The translations under genes were made by a program, and so were the position numbers. Source: Companilactobacillus ginsenosidimutans (GTDB lineage Bacteria; Bacillota; Bacilli; Lactobacillales; Lactobacillaceae). From it: DNA of 64,000 nucleotides. The notes under the pieces were generated by a model. The model did not search any database. It was not told where the DNA came from and was given only the letters and a program-made list of their open reading frames with translations. This document shows positions 18,323-27,931 of the stretch, in pieces. The first letter of the stretch is position 1; each line of letters begins with the position of its first letter. Location: contig NZ_CP012034.1 in the NCBI RefSeq assembly GCF_001050475.1, forward strand, positions 1,364,001-1,428,000. Direction: 5' to 3'.

Positions 18323-19348
18323 ATGTTTTTCATCGATACATCAAGAGACGGTAAGCCTGTTTACAACGCAATTGTGAATCAATCTTTAGATAATTATTTG
18401 GTTAATGATCTTAAGTTACCTGGACACGGATTGATTATGTATATCAACAACCCATCTGTTATCGTTGGGGTCCATCAAAACGCCTACGCTGAAGTTAATT
18501 TCCCATATCTGAAGAAAAATAACATTCAACTAGTACGTAGAACTTCAGGTGGTGGTGCTGTATATCACGACTTTGGAAATCTTGTCTTCGAAAATATTAT
18601 TATTGATAACGACGACCATTTTGGTGACTACAGCTACTTTGCTCAACCTATCGTTGACGCTTTGCATGACATGGGTGCCAAGGGCGTTGAAATGCGCGGT
18701 CGTAATGATATCGTTGTTGATGACAAAAAGTTTTCTGGAATGACCATGTTTAAAGTTGGTCACTCATACGCTGCTGGTGGAACTTTGATGTTCGACTTGA
18801 GCATGGATACAGCCAGCGAAGTGCTGACTCCTGAACAAGATAAGCTTGAATCCAAGGGTGTTAAATCCGTCAACAAACGTATTACCAACATCAAGGATTA
18901 TTTGGATGAACCATTCAGAAGCATGTCAGCCGACGAATTTAAAGTTGAACTATTAAAACGTATTTTCAAAGCCGACTCATTAGATGATATCGAAACATAC
19001 AAACTAAACGATCATGACTGGGAAGTCATCGACTCACGCCTTCAAGGTAAATACGATACTGACGCTTGGAACTATGGTGAAAACCCCGGCTTCACCGATT
19101 ATGTATCAAAACACTTTGATATCGGTACCGTCGCCTTTAACTTCTCATTAAAAGACACAAAAATCTCAGACGTCAAAATCTACGGTGATTTCATTACCGG
19201 TGGTGACATCAGCCTAATTGAGAAAGCTTTATTAGGTGCAACATTTGATGAAGCTGGACTAACAGATGCCTTATCAAAAGTCGATTTGAAAGCCAATTTG
19301 GGCAACATCGAGCCTAAACCACTAGTCGATTTATTATTATCAAAATAA
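18323..19348 (+). CDS. lplA: Lipoate-protein ligase A
   Basis: 341 residues. It activates lipoate with ATP and transfers it to the E2 subunits of 2-oxoacid dehydrogenases or to GcvH. The catalytic domain shows RRTSGGGAVYHDFGN (residues about 72-86), RNDIVVDDKKFSG with the catalytic Lys, and the TLMFDLS strand; the C-terminal accessory domain (about 250-341) is present. GAGGGAG precedes the ATG. Salvage of scavenged lipoate is usual in lactobacilli. An unusual long hairpin starts directly after its stop codon, before a normal terminator. Confidence 0.94.
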   Translation: MFFIDTSRDGKPVYNAIVNQSLDNYLVNDLKLPGHGLIMYINNPSVIVGVHQNAYAEVNFPYLKKNNIQLVRRTSGGGAVYHDFGNLVFENIIIDNDDHFGDYSYFAQPIVDALHDMGAKGVEMRGRNDIVVDDKKFSGMTMFKVGHSYAAGGTLMFDLSMDTASEVLTPEQDKLESKGVKSVNKRITNIKDYLDEPFRSMSADEFKVELLKRIFKADSLDDIETYKLNDHDWEVIDSRLQGKYDTDAWNYGENPGFTDYVSKHFDIGTVAFNFSLKDTKISDVKIYGDFITGGDISLIEKALLGATFDEAGLTDALSKVDLKANLGNIEPKPLVDLLLSK

Positions 19349-19424
19349 AAAAGAGTGTAACAAAAGGCGTTCTGCCACCGAGCATAGCCTGTAGCTAAGC
19401 GGAGGTTGCAGCCTTTGGTTACAC
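19349..19424 (+). repeat. Structured element behind lplA (family C)
   Basis: Beginning about 8 bases after the lplA stop, GTGTAAC and AAAGGC pair with GCCTTT and GTTACAC (19354-19423), with an inner CCG...CGG region containing AGC/GCT pairings. There is no T tail of its own; a standard terminator follows. It resembles families A and B in position but not in sequence. Confidence 0.6.
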
Positions 19425-19433
19425 GTTTATAAA

Positions 19434-19470
19434 CAAAAGGGCGATATCCTAACGGATACCGCCCTTTTTG
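19434..19470. terminator. Bidirectional terminator
   Basis: AAAAGGGCGATATCC-TAAC-GGATACCGCCCTTTTT between convergent lplA and the DUF3923-like gene. Confidence 0.9.
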
Positions 19471-19479
19471 TACTTAAAT

Positions 19480-19725
19480 CTATTTATCTTTACCCTCAAG
19501 TTTATCCATATTCATTTTACTTTTAATGTAGTGGTAGAAAAGAACTTGTCCTACCCCAATAATTCCTGAGAAGTATAACAAAATTGCCAAAGCAACCATA
19601 CGCATTTGATAAACACGTACAGGTCCAGAAAGGACAATTTGTTTATTCATTATGAAGACAAATACTGATGCAAAAACAATTACCCAGAAAATATTCAATC
19701 CCCACCAAAACTTAAAATTTAGCAT
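19480..19725 (-). CDS. Small membrane protein, DUF3923-like
   Basis: 81 residues with two membrane segments (FWWGLNIFWVIVFASVFVFI and MRMVALAILLYFSGIIGVGQ) and a charged tail. The FWWGLNIFWVIVF start resembles the DUF3923 family of Firmicute membrane proteins, whose function is unknown. It lies downstream of the WxL-like genes on the same strand, 68 bp behind. Confidence 0.6.
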   Translation of the reverse strand: MLNFKFWWGLNIFWVIVFASVFVFIMNKQIVLSGPVRVYQMRMVALAILLYFSGIIGVGQVLFYHYIKSKMNMDKLEGKDK

Positions 19726-19792
19726 AGTATAGCCCCCGAAATATATAAAATAATTATATTAAGTATATATTCCTTTTTAGACTTATACAAGG

Positions 19793-21808
19793 CTATGGCG
19801 TATAACTTATCGTCCAAAGTAATGTTGACTGATATTGTCCGTCATCGAAGTCGCCGTGGTGGATAAATAGTTTAAGCCCATGATCTTTGTGCCATTGAAC
19901 CGAATTCATTTTTTCATCAAAGACTGTGTCACCAACTGTATAAACGTCATTCCCAATGGTAACGTGCTCGTCTTTACTCTTGAAGTATCTGAAACTAATA
20001 GGTGCAATTTTACTTGAATCATCAACATGTTTAAATTCATCGACTACTTGAATACCCAAAGTGGTCTTAGGCGGATGTCTGCGCTTATCCACTACATCTA
20101 ACACAGGATGAAATTCCTCTTCTGATGCTCTATGTACAAGCTTATTTCCAACTTTTAAGCTAGTCCCAAAATCAATTGGTAAAGCATTAATTTCTAAAGT
20201 GTTCTCGTTAAATTCAGATTTATTTATATTGAACTTCTCGTATAATTCCTCGTCGGTAATATTTACATAGGCATACTCCGGTTCATAAATATATTCCTTT
20301 ACTTTAGTTGAGGTAATTTTAGATCTAATCTCAACATCAACAGTTTCTTTATGAGGAATCACCACGTTTGTGATAGTTATTGATTGTTTCCCTTCATTAT
20401 CCTTAAACAGAACTTCATCCAAAGTTAGATCCTTCCCATTAACAGTTACACTCTCTATCTTTTCATTTTCAACAATAGGAAAATGTAATTCTCCGGGTCT
20501 CCCAGTAACATCCGTGCTGTACGAAACATCTACCAATTTTAAAGAATGTAATATTTCATCCCCAGGAACAACGTTATTGATCTTTTCATCTGACGAATCC
20601 GCATACGGGTGTGTAATATTTTTAATCGTCTGCCTAGTGTGAATGGAAGGATGTTTTTCTGTCCCGGAGACTTTAAGATTAATTACATTTGATTTCACAG
20701 ATTTTGTTTCACCATTAGTAGGATTCTTCCTAATAATTTCTGCATACACATCCGTATTATTATTTTTACGACTTACATTTGGAATGACAAATTTTGAATC
20801 TTTTCCAGATTTTTCTACTCTGTCATGATCAATGAAGAACGACCTTGTAACAGTATGCCAACGAATTATTGCCTGATTGTCTTTAGGAACGCCGTTCAAA
20901 TGATATTCAGCACTAGTACCGATTGCGGCATGTTCAGTTCCACTTAATAACCACCCTACTTCAATTTCTTTGCGACCTATTGCTGTCGTCCCGTCAGCAT
21001 TTTCTGCCAATGCTTCAATATAAAGTTTTCCAACATGATGATTTTGATTGACCGATATTTCACCCAGCTCTGAATCAACTGTTGCTAATTTTGTATCACT
21101 ACTTTTGAATTTTACTTTTGCAGTTGAGTCCTTTGGATTCAAATGAGCCTGCGCATGAGCTTTTTGGTTTTTAAAATCTTTGTTAACAAACAAATAATCC
21201 GCGTCGGTTGTAACGCTTACGGATGCCGCATTAATTGTCTCCGATGTGAAATGCAGAATTGCCATTTCAGAATAAATATAATCATCTGAAAACAGATGCC
21301 CATAGTGTGTACTTGCCTGTAAGTATACTGTCCTTGGCTTTTTGGATGACACCTCAATATTTTCCGAGGTCTCATCGGGAATCTCTTTCCACCCATAACT
21401 TTCGTTTTTGTCATACCACTTGTAATTTGGAGCAAATAATTCAAATGGATGAGTTTCTCTAGTCTGTATCAAATACTTTTCATTCGTGTGTAAATAATAT
21501 TCCTTTTTAGGTTGAATTCGATATCCAGATCGAAAAGTTAATCCAACAAAGTGAATTGGTGGTGGCGATGGCTCCCGATATGGATGAACCTTTGTCTGCT
21601 TACCATCGTCCTCCAGCGTTGAAACCTGAATTTCTTCACTATCTTCCTTACCTTCTACAACGGCGAAATCGTTTGTTTCAGCGTTTACTTTATCCCATTT
21701 AAAATGATCATTCTTAATCCAAATAAATGAAAATACAATAAGTACTAAGAACAATAATCTCAGCACTAATCTTGAATGATTAAAATTCATATTCATGTTA
21801 AATCTCAT
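19793..21808 (-). CDS. Secreted cell-surface protein with Big_2 and WxL-like domains (paralogue 1)
   Basis: 671 residues. An N-terminal hydrophobic stretch (LRLLFLVLIVFSFIWI) and VNA-ETND suggest a signal peptide or anchor. A bacterial Ig-like (Big_2) domain lies around residues 195-280 (SSDTKLATVDSELGEI). The last ~130 residues look WxL-like: IDFGTSLKVGN, DVVDKRRHPP, and YQSTLLWTISYTP at the very end. WxL domains bind peptidoglycan non-covalently, so the protein probably sits on the wall. The first W of the WxL motif is not evident. AAAGGA precedes the ATG. It is a tandem paralogue of the next gene and lies downstream of it. Confidence 0.75.
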   Translation of the reverse strand: MRFNMNMNFNHSRLVLRLLFLVLIVFSFIWIKNDHFKWDKVNAETNDFAVVEGKEDSEEIQVSTLEDDGKQTKVHPYREPSPPPIHFVGLTFRSGYRIQPKKEYYLHTNEKYLIQTRETHPFELFAPNYKWYDKNESYGWKEIPDETSENIEVSSKKPRTVYLQASTHYGHLFSDDYIYSEMAILHFTSETINAASVSVTTDADYLFVNKDFKNQKAHAQAHLNPKDSTAKVKFKSSDTKLATVDSELGEISVNQNHHVGKLYIEALAENADGTTAIGRKEIEVGWLLSGTEHAAIGTSAEYHLNGVPKDNQAIIRWHTVTRSFFIDHDRVEKSGKDSKFVIPNVSRKNNNTDVYAEIIRKNPTNGETKSVKSNVINLKVSGTEKHPSIHTRQTIKNITHPYADSSDEKINNVVPGDEILHSLKLVDVSYSTDVTGRPGELHFPIVENEKIESVTVNGKDLTLDEVLFKDNEGKQSITITNVVIPHKETVDVEIRSKITSTKVKEYIYEPEYAYVNITDEELYEKFNINKSEFNENTLEINALPIDFGTSLKVGNKLVHRASEEEFHPVLDVVDKRRHPPKTTLGIQVVDEFKHVDDSSKIAPISFRYFKSKDEHVTIGNDVYTVGDTVFDEKMNSVQWHKDHGLKLFIHHGDFDDGQYQSTLLWTISYTP

Positions 21809-21918
21809 ATTTATGTAATCCTTTCCATAAGATTTTTTCTATCGATATTATATCTATGGAACCATGGATTGAACACAGCAAGTTTGATATATAAATTCAT
21901 ATAAATTTTTTTCAAAAC

Positions 21919-21949
21919 AAAAAAGGCTGAATATTTTTCAGCCTTTATT
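21919..21949 (-). terminator. Terminator of WxL-like paralogue 2
   Basis: AAAGGCTGAA-TATT-TTCAGCCTTT; on the minus strand it is followed by TTTTTGTTTT, so the two paralogues have separate transcripts. Confidence 0.8.
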
Positions 21950-21956
21950 CCGAATA

Positions 21957-23960
21957 TTATTTAGTTTGTGAATTGATTGAGTCTTCAAGTGTCCAGTAAA
22001 GCGTTGTGTGATAGTCACCGTCAGGAAAATTTAGCTTGTTAAATTTTAGTTTTAGCCCTTGCTTTCGATTCCAAAAAACTGACTTTAACGGTGAATTATT
22101 CATTGAGCTTGCAACTTCGAAATAATTTCCTTTTGGAGAAATTTCTATCCCGTTTTCATCATAGTTTGCCAAAGTAATTGGAACGTTTCTAACAGGTGCT
22201 CCCTTCCTTTGGAATCCACTGCTTGAAACAAAAAGTGAAATAGGAGAATATTTAATTCTTTTGTCACGTATGTCCACAAATTTTTCATTATCCAGATCTT
22301 GTTCACGATTAACATCATCTTTTTCCAATTTAGAATGTTCCCCAAAATTGATGTCCTTTGGATTAATTTCAATAGTATTCGTGCTAAATTCAGCGTGAAC
22401 TGGCTTTCCAATGACGGTTTCATCAGTGTTAAAGAGGGTTCTGTATTTATAAACTGGATTGTAGTCAAAAGAAGAATCTATTATTTTATCAACTCTCGTA
22501 CTTACAATTAAATCAAAACCAAAATGTCGCTTAATCGGAAAGTTTTCAAAAATAATATCTTGGTGTAATCCGTCATTCTCAATACGATAATCGGGAACGT
22601 ATCCACTTGGAATAGACTCTATTTTTATGTTGGTTTCATTTATACTAATTGGAATTCTCAAATTTCCATCAACATTGTCATCATTATAGCCATATGTTTC
22701 GGAATCATCATTAAATGTAATTTTGTGCTTAAGTAATTGATGAACACCAATATTTTCTGAATTCCCGTAAATAGAAATATTGGACAACGATTGTCTAATA
22801 TGCACATTTCTATTAGCACCTGGTGGCATATCCTTAACCTGGATTTTCACATGATTTGATTCCGTAGCGTTGTTTGGTAGTGGCTTATCATCAATATCCA
22901 AGGGTGTAATCACAGCATAAATTTCAGAATTATTATCTTGTAATTTGATTTCCTTGCTAATTATCTGATCGGAAATATTAGTAAATTTATGTACTTGGTT
23001 ATCTAGTTTTTGAAACCATTCAATTTTTGATTTCGATAAATCAAAATCGGGATTTAGTCTGAACAGTACTGTATTTTGAAAATTTGTTTCCCCGTCGATT
23101 TCCAGCATTTTTTTTACTTGCAGTTCTTTATAACCAAAAACATTGCTGTTTCGCATATATCGTGGATTAATTATTTCCGCATTTATTTTCACAGTACCAG
23201 TTTTCCTGTTAGGATTTGCCGTAATTTTTCCAGTATATGGATCAACCGTTGCTAAATTTGTATCACTTGAACTCCAAATGACTCTTCCAGTAGCTCCCTT
23301 GGGTTGTGTTATGGCACTTGCCGAAATATATTGATCAAAGTTGGGATTGGAAACTAGATAATCTTTACTTGTATTTACTTTAATCTCTGTCGCATTAACG
23401 TCTCCCTTTATAAAATGAACAGTCGCAATTTCAGAATAAATCGGCTTGTTGAATACTTGAGGTTGAACCTCCGAATAAGCTTGATAATATCTGACTCCTT
23501 CTGTATCAGATGAATCAGTTAACACAGAGGTATCAATTGTATCGCGAGAATGTTTATTTTGACTGACTTTATCCCAGTTCACCCCATCTGAAGAAACGAA
23601 CCATGAGAAATAATTTCCACCAAACCCACTACTGGCAGTATTATTCAAACCAACTTTAGCCGTAATTTGAAAATCATTTTTTAAATGGACATTATATTCC
23701 TTCATTGGTTGAGTAATAAACCCCGGGACAAAATACCAACCAGGAACATGTACAGGATTGGGTGAAATAGGTCTATTAAAATTGACCACATCAATCTCAC
23801 TTTCTCCATTAGTCTGTTCAGAAACTTCATTATTATTTTGATTAATTTCTTCCGTTTGACCAGCAAAAACATTATTAGCAATTAATTTGTTTTGAAACAA
23901 TATGTAACAGCCAAAAGTCGCTAACAATCCAACGGTTACTTTAAATGTAATGTTAATCAT
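21957..23960 (-). CDS. Secreted cell-surface protein with Big_2 and WxL-like domains (paralogue 2)
   Basis: 667 residues with a signal peptide (hydrophobic FKVTVGLLATFGCYILF, possible cleavage after NNVFA). It shares layout with paralogue 1: an N-terminal domain with PISPNPVHVPGWYFVPGF (PPPIHFVGLTFRSGY in the other), a Big_2 domain (VIWSSSDTNLATVDPYTG), a second Ig-like region, and a C-terminal WxL-like domain ending in YHTTLYWTLED. INFGEHSKLEKDD and FVDIRDKRIKY correspond to family landmarks. Probably a wall-bound adhesin or scaffold. No DUF916/DUF3324 partner is present nearby, unlike classic WxL clusters. Confidence 0.75.
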   Translation of the reverse strand: MINITFKVTVGLLATFGCYILFQNKLIANNVFAGQTEEINQNNNEVSEQTNGESEIDVVNFNRPISPNPVHVPGWYFVPGFITQPMKEYNVHLKNDFQITAKVGLNNTASSGFGGNYFSWFVSSDGVNWDKVSQNKHSRDTIDTSVLTDSSDTEGVRYYQAYSEVQPQVFNKPIYSEIATVHFIKGDVNATEIKVNTSKDYLVSNPNFDQYISASAITQPKGATGRVIWSSSDTNLATVDPYTGKITANPNRKTGTVKINAEIINPRYMRNSNVFGYKELQVKKMLEIDGETNFQNTVLFRLNPDFDLSKSKIEWFQKLDNQVHKFTNISDQIISKEIKLQDNNSEIYAVITPLDIDDKPLPNNATESNHVKIQVKDMPPGANRNVHIRQSLSNISIYGNSENIGVHQLLKHKITFNDDSETYGYNDDNVDGNLRIPISINETNIKIESIPSGYVPDYRIENDGLHQDIIFENFPIKRHFGFDLIVSTRVDKIIDSSFDYNPVYKYRTLFNTDETVIGKPVHAEFSTNTIEINPKDINFGEHSKLEKDDVNREQDLDNEKFVDIRDKRIKYSPISLFVSSSGFQRKGAPVRNVPITLANYDENGIEISPKGNYFEVASSMNNSPLKSVFWNRKQGLKLKFNKLNFPDGDYHTTLYWTLEDSINSQTK

Positions 23961-24085
23961 TTTTTACCGCCTATTATCAATTTCAATTGGTATATTCCAT
24001 TTAGAATTCAATATAGTATACGAAATTATGAAACTATTTAACAGTACAAAATTAGTATAAAAATATATTCGAATTCTTTTGGAAA

Positions 24086-24120
24086 TAAAAAAATACTGAG
24101 AAAAATCTCAGTATTTTTTG
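24086..24120 (-). terminator. Terminator of esterase 1
   Basis: AAAAAATACTGAGA-AAAA-TCTCAGTATTTTTT, directly behind the 24135 stop on the minus strand. Confidence 0.88.
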
Positions 24121-24134
24121 TTAGAAATATTTTA

Positions 24135-25571
24135 TTATTTCCAGTTGGTTTTCTTTGTCTGTTGACTGACCCAGCTTAGCACTGTAGTTGGTGTGCCATC
24201 AGGATTCTCAGACTGCGAACCGTCATAATCTGGTGCTGGATAATCATCTAGCACATCGATCCAAGAAAAATGTCCGAGATATTGATATGGCAATCCGTCT
24301 TTACCTTTATACAAGCCAGTTCTGTCATGAACGTCATCCATAAATGTGAAATGAACATTCTTTGAACCGGCAGCCATTAACCGTTTATATGTTGGAACTG
24401 TGCTCGTTTGTGGATTTACTATCGGATCATTTCTAGATTGAGTAAACCAAATATTCTCATTTTTAATAGTAGAAATTTGTTTATTTGAAATATTTTTATC
24501 AAGATAAGCTTCACATGTTGGGAAAGCTGCTGAGAACTTATCAGGATGAATAATCATCATTCTCAACGCCATATAGCCACCATTTGAGCATCCCCCAATA
24601 TAAATTTTATTCTGATCGATGTTGGGATGACTCTTGATATATTCTTTGATTAATTCAGTCAAACCTGACTCATAACGTGAACGCTGCTGGTTGCCATCAA
24701 CAGTGTTTGGATAGCCCAAAGTCGTGCTGTTACTCCCTAAAGCACCGAAATCATCAGCACCAGCTTCATTAGCAGTTCTCGTGTCGAGCCAATAAGTTCT
24801 CGCCTGAGGAACCAAAATATCAGCACCATTGCCAAAATAACTTTGAATCTTATTTTGAGCCAAAGTAACCGCCTTGCTACCAAGAAGTGAGACAGGCTTA
24901 GGCTGCCAGCCACCCTCACCAGCACCATGAAGCCAAATAATCAGCGCATGCTTCTGATCGGTTGGAGCTTGGTAATAAGTGTATTGCATCTTCGTCGTCC
25001 CAAAATGTTTATCTTGGTACGTGAACGAATAATTTTTGGAAAATTTATCTAATTCTGGATATGAAACATCCGTCGTTCTTGGAGTTGGAGCAATCTTTGT
25101 TATTTCTGCACCTGATGAGGTAAACAGAGGACTATTTTGCGTAATTTGAAATTGTACGGAAACAGGAATATTTAACTGCGAATCCTGGTGAAAATAAAAT
25201 GGATTTGAAACGGTTAAATCTGGGTCAACTTGTAAATTCAGTGTAATGAATCTACTACTGGCGAAATCGACCGGATTCCCTTTTGCATCAGACACATAAG
25301 CCTTGGTAACAGTTCTTTTTGTACTAGGAATATAGGTATCGCTATTACTTACATTAAATGTATCCGTGCTTAACTTTTGTGAGTTAATTGGCGTACTGGT
25401 ATTAATGACCACCTGGTCTATGGCTGGTCCCCAGTCATATCCGTGAGCAACCATTTGGTAATTTGAGTTCACTGAATCGGCGTGGACTGATTCATAATTC
25501 CCCATGAATTGTAGCCCACAAATTGAAGCTATGAATGCGACTAAAACTAGAAATACTTTTTTAAATCTCAT
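24135..25571 (-). CDS. Secreted esterase with EstA-type Ig-like N-terminal domain (paralogue 1)
   Basis: 478 residues: signal peptide (VFLVLVAFIASICGLQFM, cleavage near VHA-DS), an Ig-like domain of the EstA type (GYDWGPAIDQVVINTSTPI, to about residue 180), then an alpha/beta hydrolase domain. The oxyanion region is IWLHGAGEGG, the nucleophile elbow is GGCSNGGYMAL, the acid is probably Asp in RNDPIV, and the His is in GHFSWIDVLDDYP. It would act outside the cell on esters, perhaps feruloyl or acetyl esters of plant polymers; the substrate is not known. It is 49 bp behind a paralogue. Confidence 0.85.
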   Translation of the reverse strand: MRFKKVFLVLVAFIASICGLQFMGNYESVHADSVNSNYQMVAHGYDWGPAIDQVVINTSTPINSQKLSTDTFNVSNSDTYIPSTKRTVTKAYVSDAKGNPVDFASSRFITLNLQVDPDLTVSNPFYFHQDSQLNIPVSVQFQITQNSPLFTSSGAEITKIAPTPRTTDVSYPELDKFSKNYSFTYQDKHFGTTKMQYTYYQAPTDQKHALIIWLHGAGEGGWQPKPVSLLGSKAVTLAQNKIQSYFGNGADILVPQARTYWLDTRTANEAGADDFGALGSNSTTLGYPNTVDGNQQRSRYESGLTELIKEYIKSHPNIDQNKIYIGGCSNGGYMALRMMIIHPDKFSAAFPTCEAYLDKNISNKQISTIKNENIWFTQSRNDPIVNPQTSTVPTYKRLMAAGSKNVHFTFMDDVHDRTGLYKGKDGLPYQYLGHFSWIDVLDDYPAPDYDGSQSENPDGTPTTVLSWVSQQTKKTNWK

Positions 25572-25620
25572 TGCTTAACCCCCTATATTACTTTTGTCGA
25601 AAATTGTAGAGTATCAATAA

Positions 25621-27048
25621 TTATTTCCAAGATGTTACTTTATGTTGCTTTGCTAACCAACTAAACACTGTAGTGTCTGTTCCGTTACTATTCTTTGTCT
25701 GTGTTCCGTCGAATTCTGTGGCGGGATAATCATCCAAAACATTTAGCCATGAGAAGTGATCATTATATTGATATGGTTTGCCAGTATCCAAATCTTTAAA
25801 TTGACCGGTTTCATCATAAACACCATTTAATAGTGTAAAGTGAACGTTTTTAGCATCGGCAGCAACTAACCGTTTATAAGTTGGAATTCCATTTTGTTGC
25901 GAATCGATAACTTTGTCTCCAGCCGATTGTGTGAACCAAATTGGTGTATCTTTGATAGCTGAGATATCAGAATCGCTGATATTTTTATCAAGATAACCTT
26001 CGCAAATAGGAAATACTGCCGAATACTTGCTTGGATCCTTCACTAACATTCTCATTGCTAAATAACCACCATTTGAACATCCACCAATGTAAATCCGACT
26101 TCGATCAACCTTAGGATGGCTGGCCAAATAATCCTGAATCAGTGCATCAAGCGCATCCTCGTAACGAGTGTGTTGAGTAATGGCATCTTCAGACGTGGTA
26201 TCTTTAGTCCCCAAGCCACCAATATCATCCCTATTCTCAACAGTAGTTTTCCTAGAATCCATCCAATAAGTCTTAGCTTGTGGAATCAAAATATCAAAAC
26301 CACCGTCGAAATATTTTTGGAACTTATTTGTTGCAAGGTCAACTAAGTTTGTTCCATATAATCCAACTTGATTGTTGTCATAACCACCCTCACCAGCACC
26401 GTGAAGCCAAATAACCAAGGCATGCTTTTGCTCATTTTTAGGTGAATAAGTTGTGTAATTCATATACTGTGTTCCAAAATGTTTGTCCTGGTAAGTAAAT
26501 GAACGCTCTGGCGAGAAAACTTTTGCCTGCGGAGCTTTAACTTGGGTGTCAGTTTGGATTGGTGCAATATCATCAATCACTTGTCCCGACTGTGTATAAA
26601 GCTTGTGTTCCTGAGTGATTTGGTACTGCATTTTCACTGGAATGCTTAATCCGGAGTCATTCCTATACGACAGAGCTCTGGCAACATTCAAGGTTGGATG
26701 CACAGTCATGTTTAACGTTATAAATCTGCTACTAGTGGAATCAACTTTTTTTCCATCAATATCTGATAAATAAGCTTTCGTGACTGTTCTTGGGGTACTG
26801 TCAATATACTCGTTGCTGTTGCTAACACTGAACGTTTTTGCGTTTAAATCTGTCCCCTTGATTGGTTGATTAACTCGTATCACCACCTGATCAACGGCCG
26901 GTCCCCAATCATATGCGTGTTCGATCATCAGATAATCTGAATTAATGAGTTGCGCATGAACCGTCGCTGTATTTGTGACAAGCTGAGCGCCACAAACTAA
27001 TGCAATTACAAAAGTCAGCCACGCAAAAAGTCTCCCCATTTTATGCAT
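25621..27048 (-). CDS. Secreted esterase with EstA-type Ig-like N-terminal domain (paralogue 2)
   Basis: 475 residues from ATG 27046-27048, placed 7 bases behind AGGAGGGG; an upstream ATG would include the ribosome site. The same layout as the downstream paralogue: signal peptide (LFAWLTFVIALVCGAQL, cleavage near VHA), EYDWGP-type Ig domain, WLHGAGEGGY, GGCSNGGYLAMRM, AGDKVID and DHFSWLNVLDDYP. The two products look more than half identical by eye, so a tandem duplication made them. They may be co-transcribed, since no terminator lies between them. Confidence 0.85.
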   Translation of the reverse strand: MHKMGRLFAWLTFVIALVCGAQLVTNTATVHAQLINSDYLMIEHAYDWGPAVDQVVIRVNQPIKGTDLNAKTFSVSNSNEYIDSTPRTVTKAYLSDIDGKKVDSTSSRFITLNMTVHPTLNVARALSYRNDSGLSIPVKMQYQITQEHKLYTQSGQVIDDIAPIQTDTQVKAPQAKVFSPERSFTYQDKHFGTQYMNYTTYSPKNEQKHALVIWLHGAGEGGYDNNQVGLYGTNLVDLATNKFQKYFDGGFDILIPQAKTYWMDSRKTTVENRDDIGGLGTKDTTSEDAITQHTRYEDALDALIQDYLASHPKVDRSRIYIGGCSNGGYLAMRMLVKDPSKYSAVFPICEGYLDKNISDSDISAIKDTPIWFTQSAGDKVIDSQQNGIPTYKRLVAADAKNVHFTLLNGVYDETGQFKDLDTGKPYQYNDHFSWLNVLDDYPATEFDGTQTKNSNGTDTTVFSWLAKQHKVTSWK

Positions 27049-27150
27049 AATAAAACCCCTCCTGTACAACAATGTAACCGTTAACGTACAATCACAGTTT
27101 ACTACACAAATAATGGATTTTTTTATGCTCTTTTACAAAGAAAATCTATC

Positions 27151-27192
27151 AAAAAAAAGGCTTGAATTTCTAATTAAGTAGAAATTCAAGTC
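27151..27192 (-). terminator. Terminator of the VIT transporter pair
   Basis: GACTTGAATTTCTA and TAGAAATTCAAGCC enclose CTTAAT, followed on the minus strand by eight T residues. Confidence 0.88.
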
Positions 27193-27205
27193 TATGATTA
27201 TTCAA

Positions 27206-27910
27206 TTATCTTAATAATAATCCGACTCCGTAGTGAATAAACATTGTGATGATACCAACGATGACATTTCTGATGATGGCTGTTTTGACTAATCCATCAC
27301 CTAATTTGGCACTCAAGTAACCCGTCAAAGCAACTGAAGCAATAACCGCTAAAATTGTACCTTGCCACTGCCATCCAATTGGCAACAAAGTCATTGCAGC
27401 AAGTGGGAAAATACCACCTGAAGATGCTGCGATTAGTGATGAGAACGCTGCATTCCAAGGACTCATGTAGTGGCCTAATTCTAGATCGTATTTAACTCTG
27501 ATAACAGTTCCTAAAGCGTCTTTTTTCATTAGTGCATTTGCAATGTCGTAGGAAGTTGCCTGAGTGACACCACGATTGACATAAAATTCAGCAACTGCAT
27601 CAAGTTCACTTTGGAAATCAGTCTTCAATAATTCTTTTTCTTGTTCAACGACAGCTTTTTCCGTATCCTTCTGTGAACTGACTGAGGCATACTCGCCTGA
27701 TGCCATTGAGAAGGCACATGCTAGTAAATCGGAAAGGCCGGCGATAAATATTGTGAATTGATTGGTTGTTGCTACGGCGACTGAGAATAGAACACCGACA
27801 ACGGTTAGGATTCCGTCATTAGAACCTAAGACTCCGGCACGTAAGGTATTTGACCGTTCTGCCATTGTTTGTTTGCGTTTTTTTGGCTTTGGAATACTCA
27901 TTGTTTTCAT
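27206..27910 (-). CDS. VIT1/CCC1-family metal transporter (1)
   Basis: 234 residues. The family exports or stores Fe2+/Mn2+ and has five membrane helices plus a cytosolic metal-binding helical hairpin. Visible: ERSNTLRAGVLGSNDGILTV, LLACAFSMASGEYASVSSQKDTEK (the GEYxSVxSQ signature), and three C-terminal helices. It lies 21 bp behind a paralogue, so the two form an operon, and heterodimers are possible. They are divergent from a perR gene, which fits control of iron or manganese under peroxide stress. Confidence 0.92.
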   Translation of the reverse strand: MKTMSIPKPKKRKQTMAERSNTLRAGVLGSNDGILTVVGVLFSVAVATTNQFTIFIAGLSDLLACAFSMASGEYASVSSQKDTEKAVVEQEKELLKTDFQSELDAVAEFYVNRGVTQATSYDIANALMKKDALGTVIRVKYDLELGHYMSPWNAAFSSLIAASSGGIFPLAAMTLLPIGWQWQGTILAVIASVALTGYLSAKLGDGLVKTAIIRNVIVGIITMFIHYGVGLLLR

Positions 27911-27931
27911 CCTGTATTTATCCCTTTCCTA

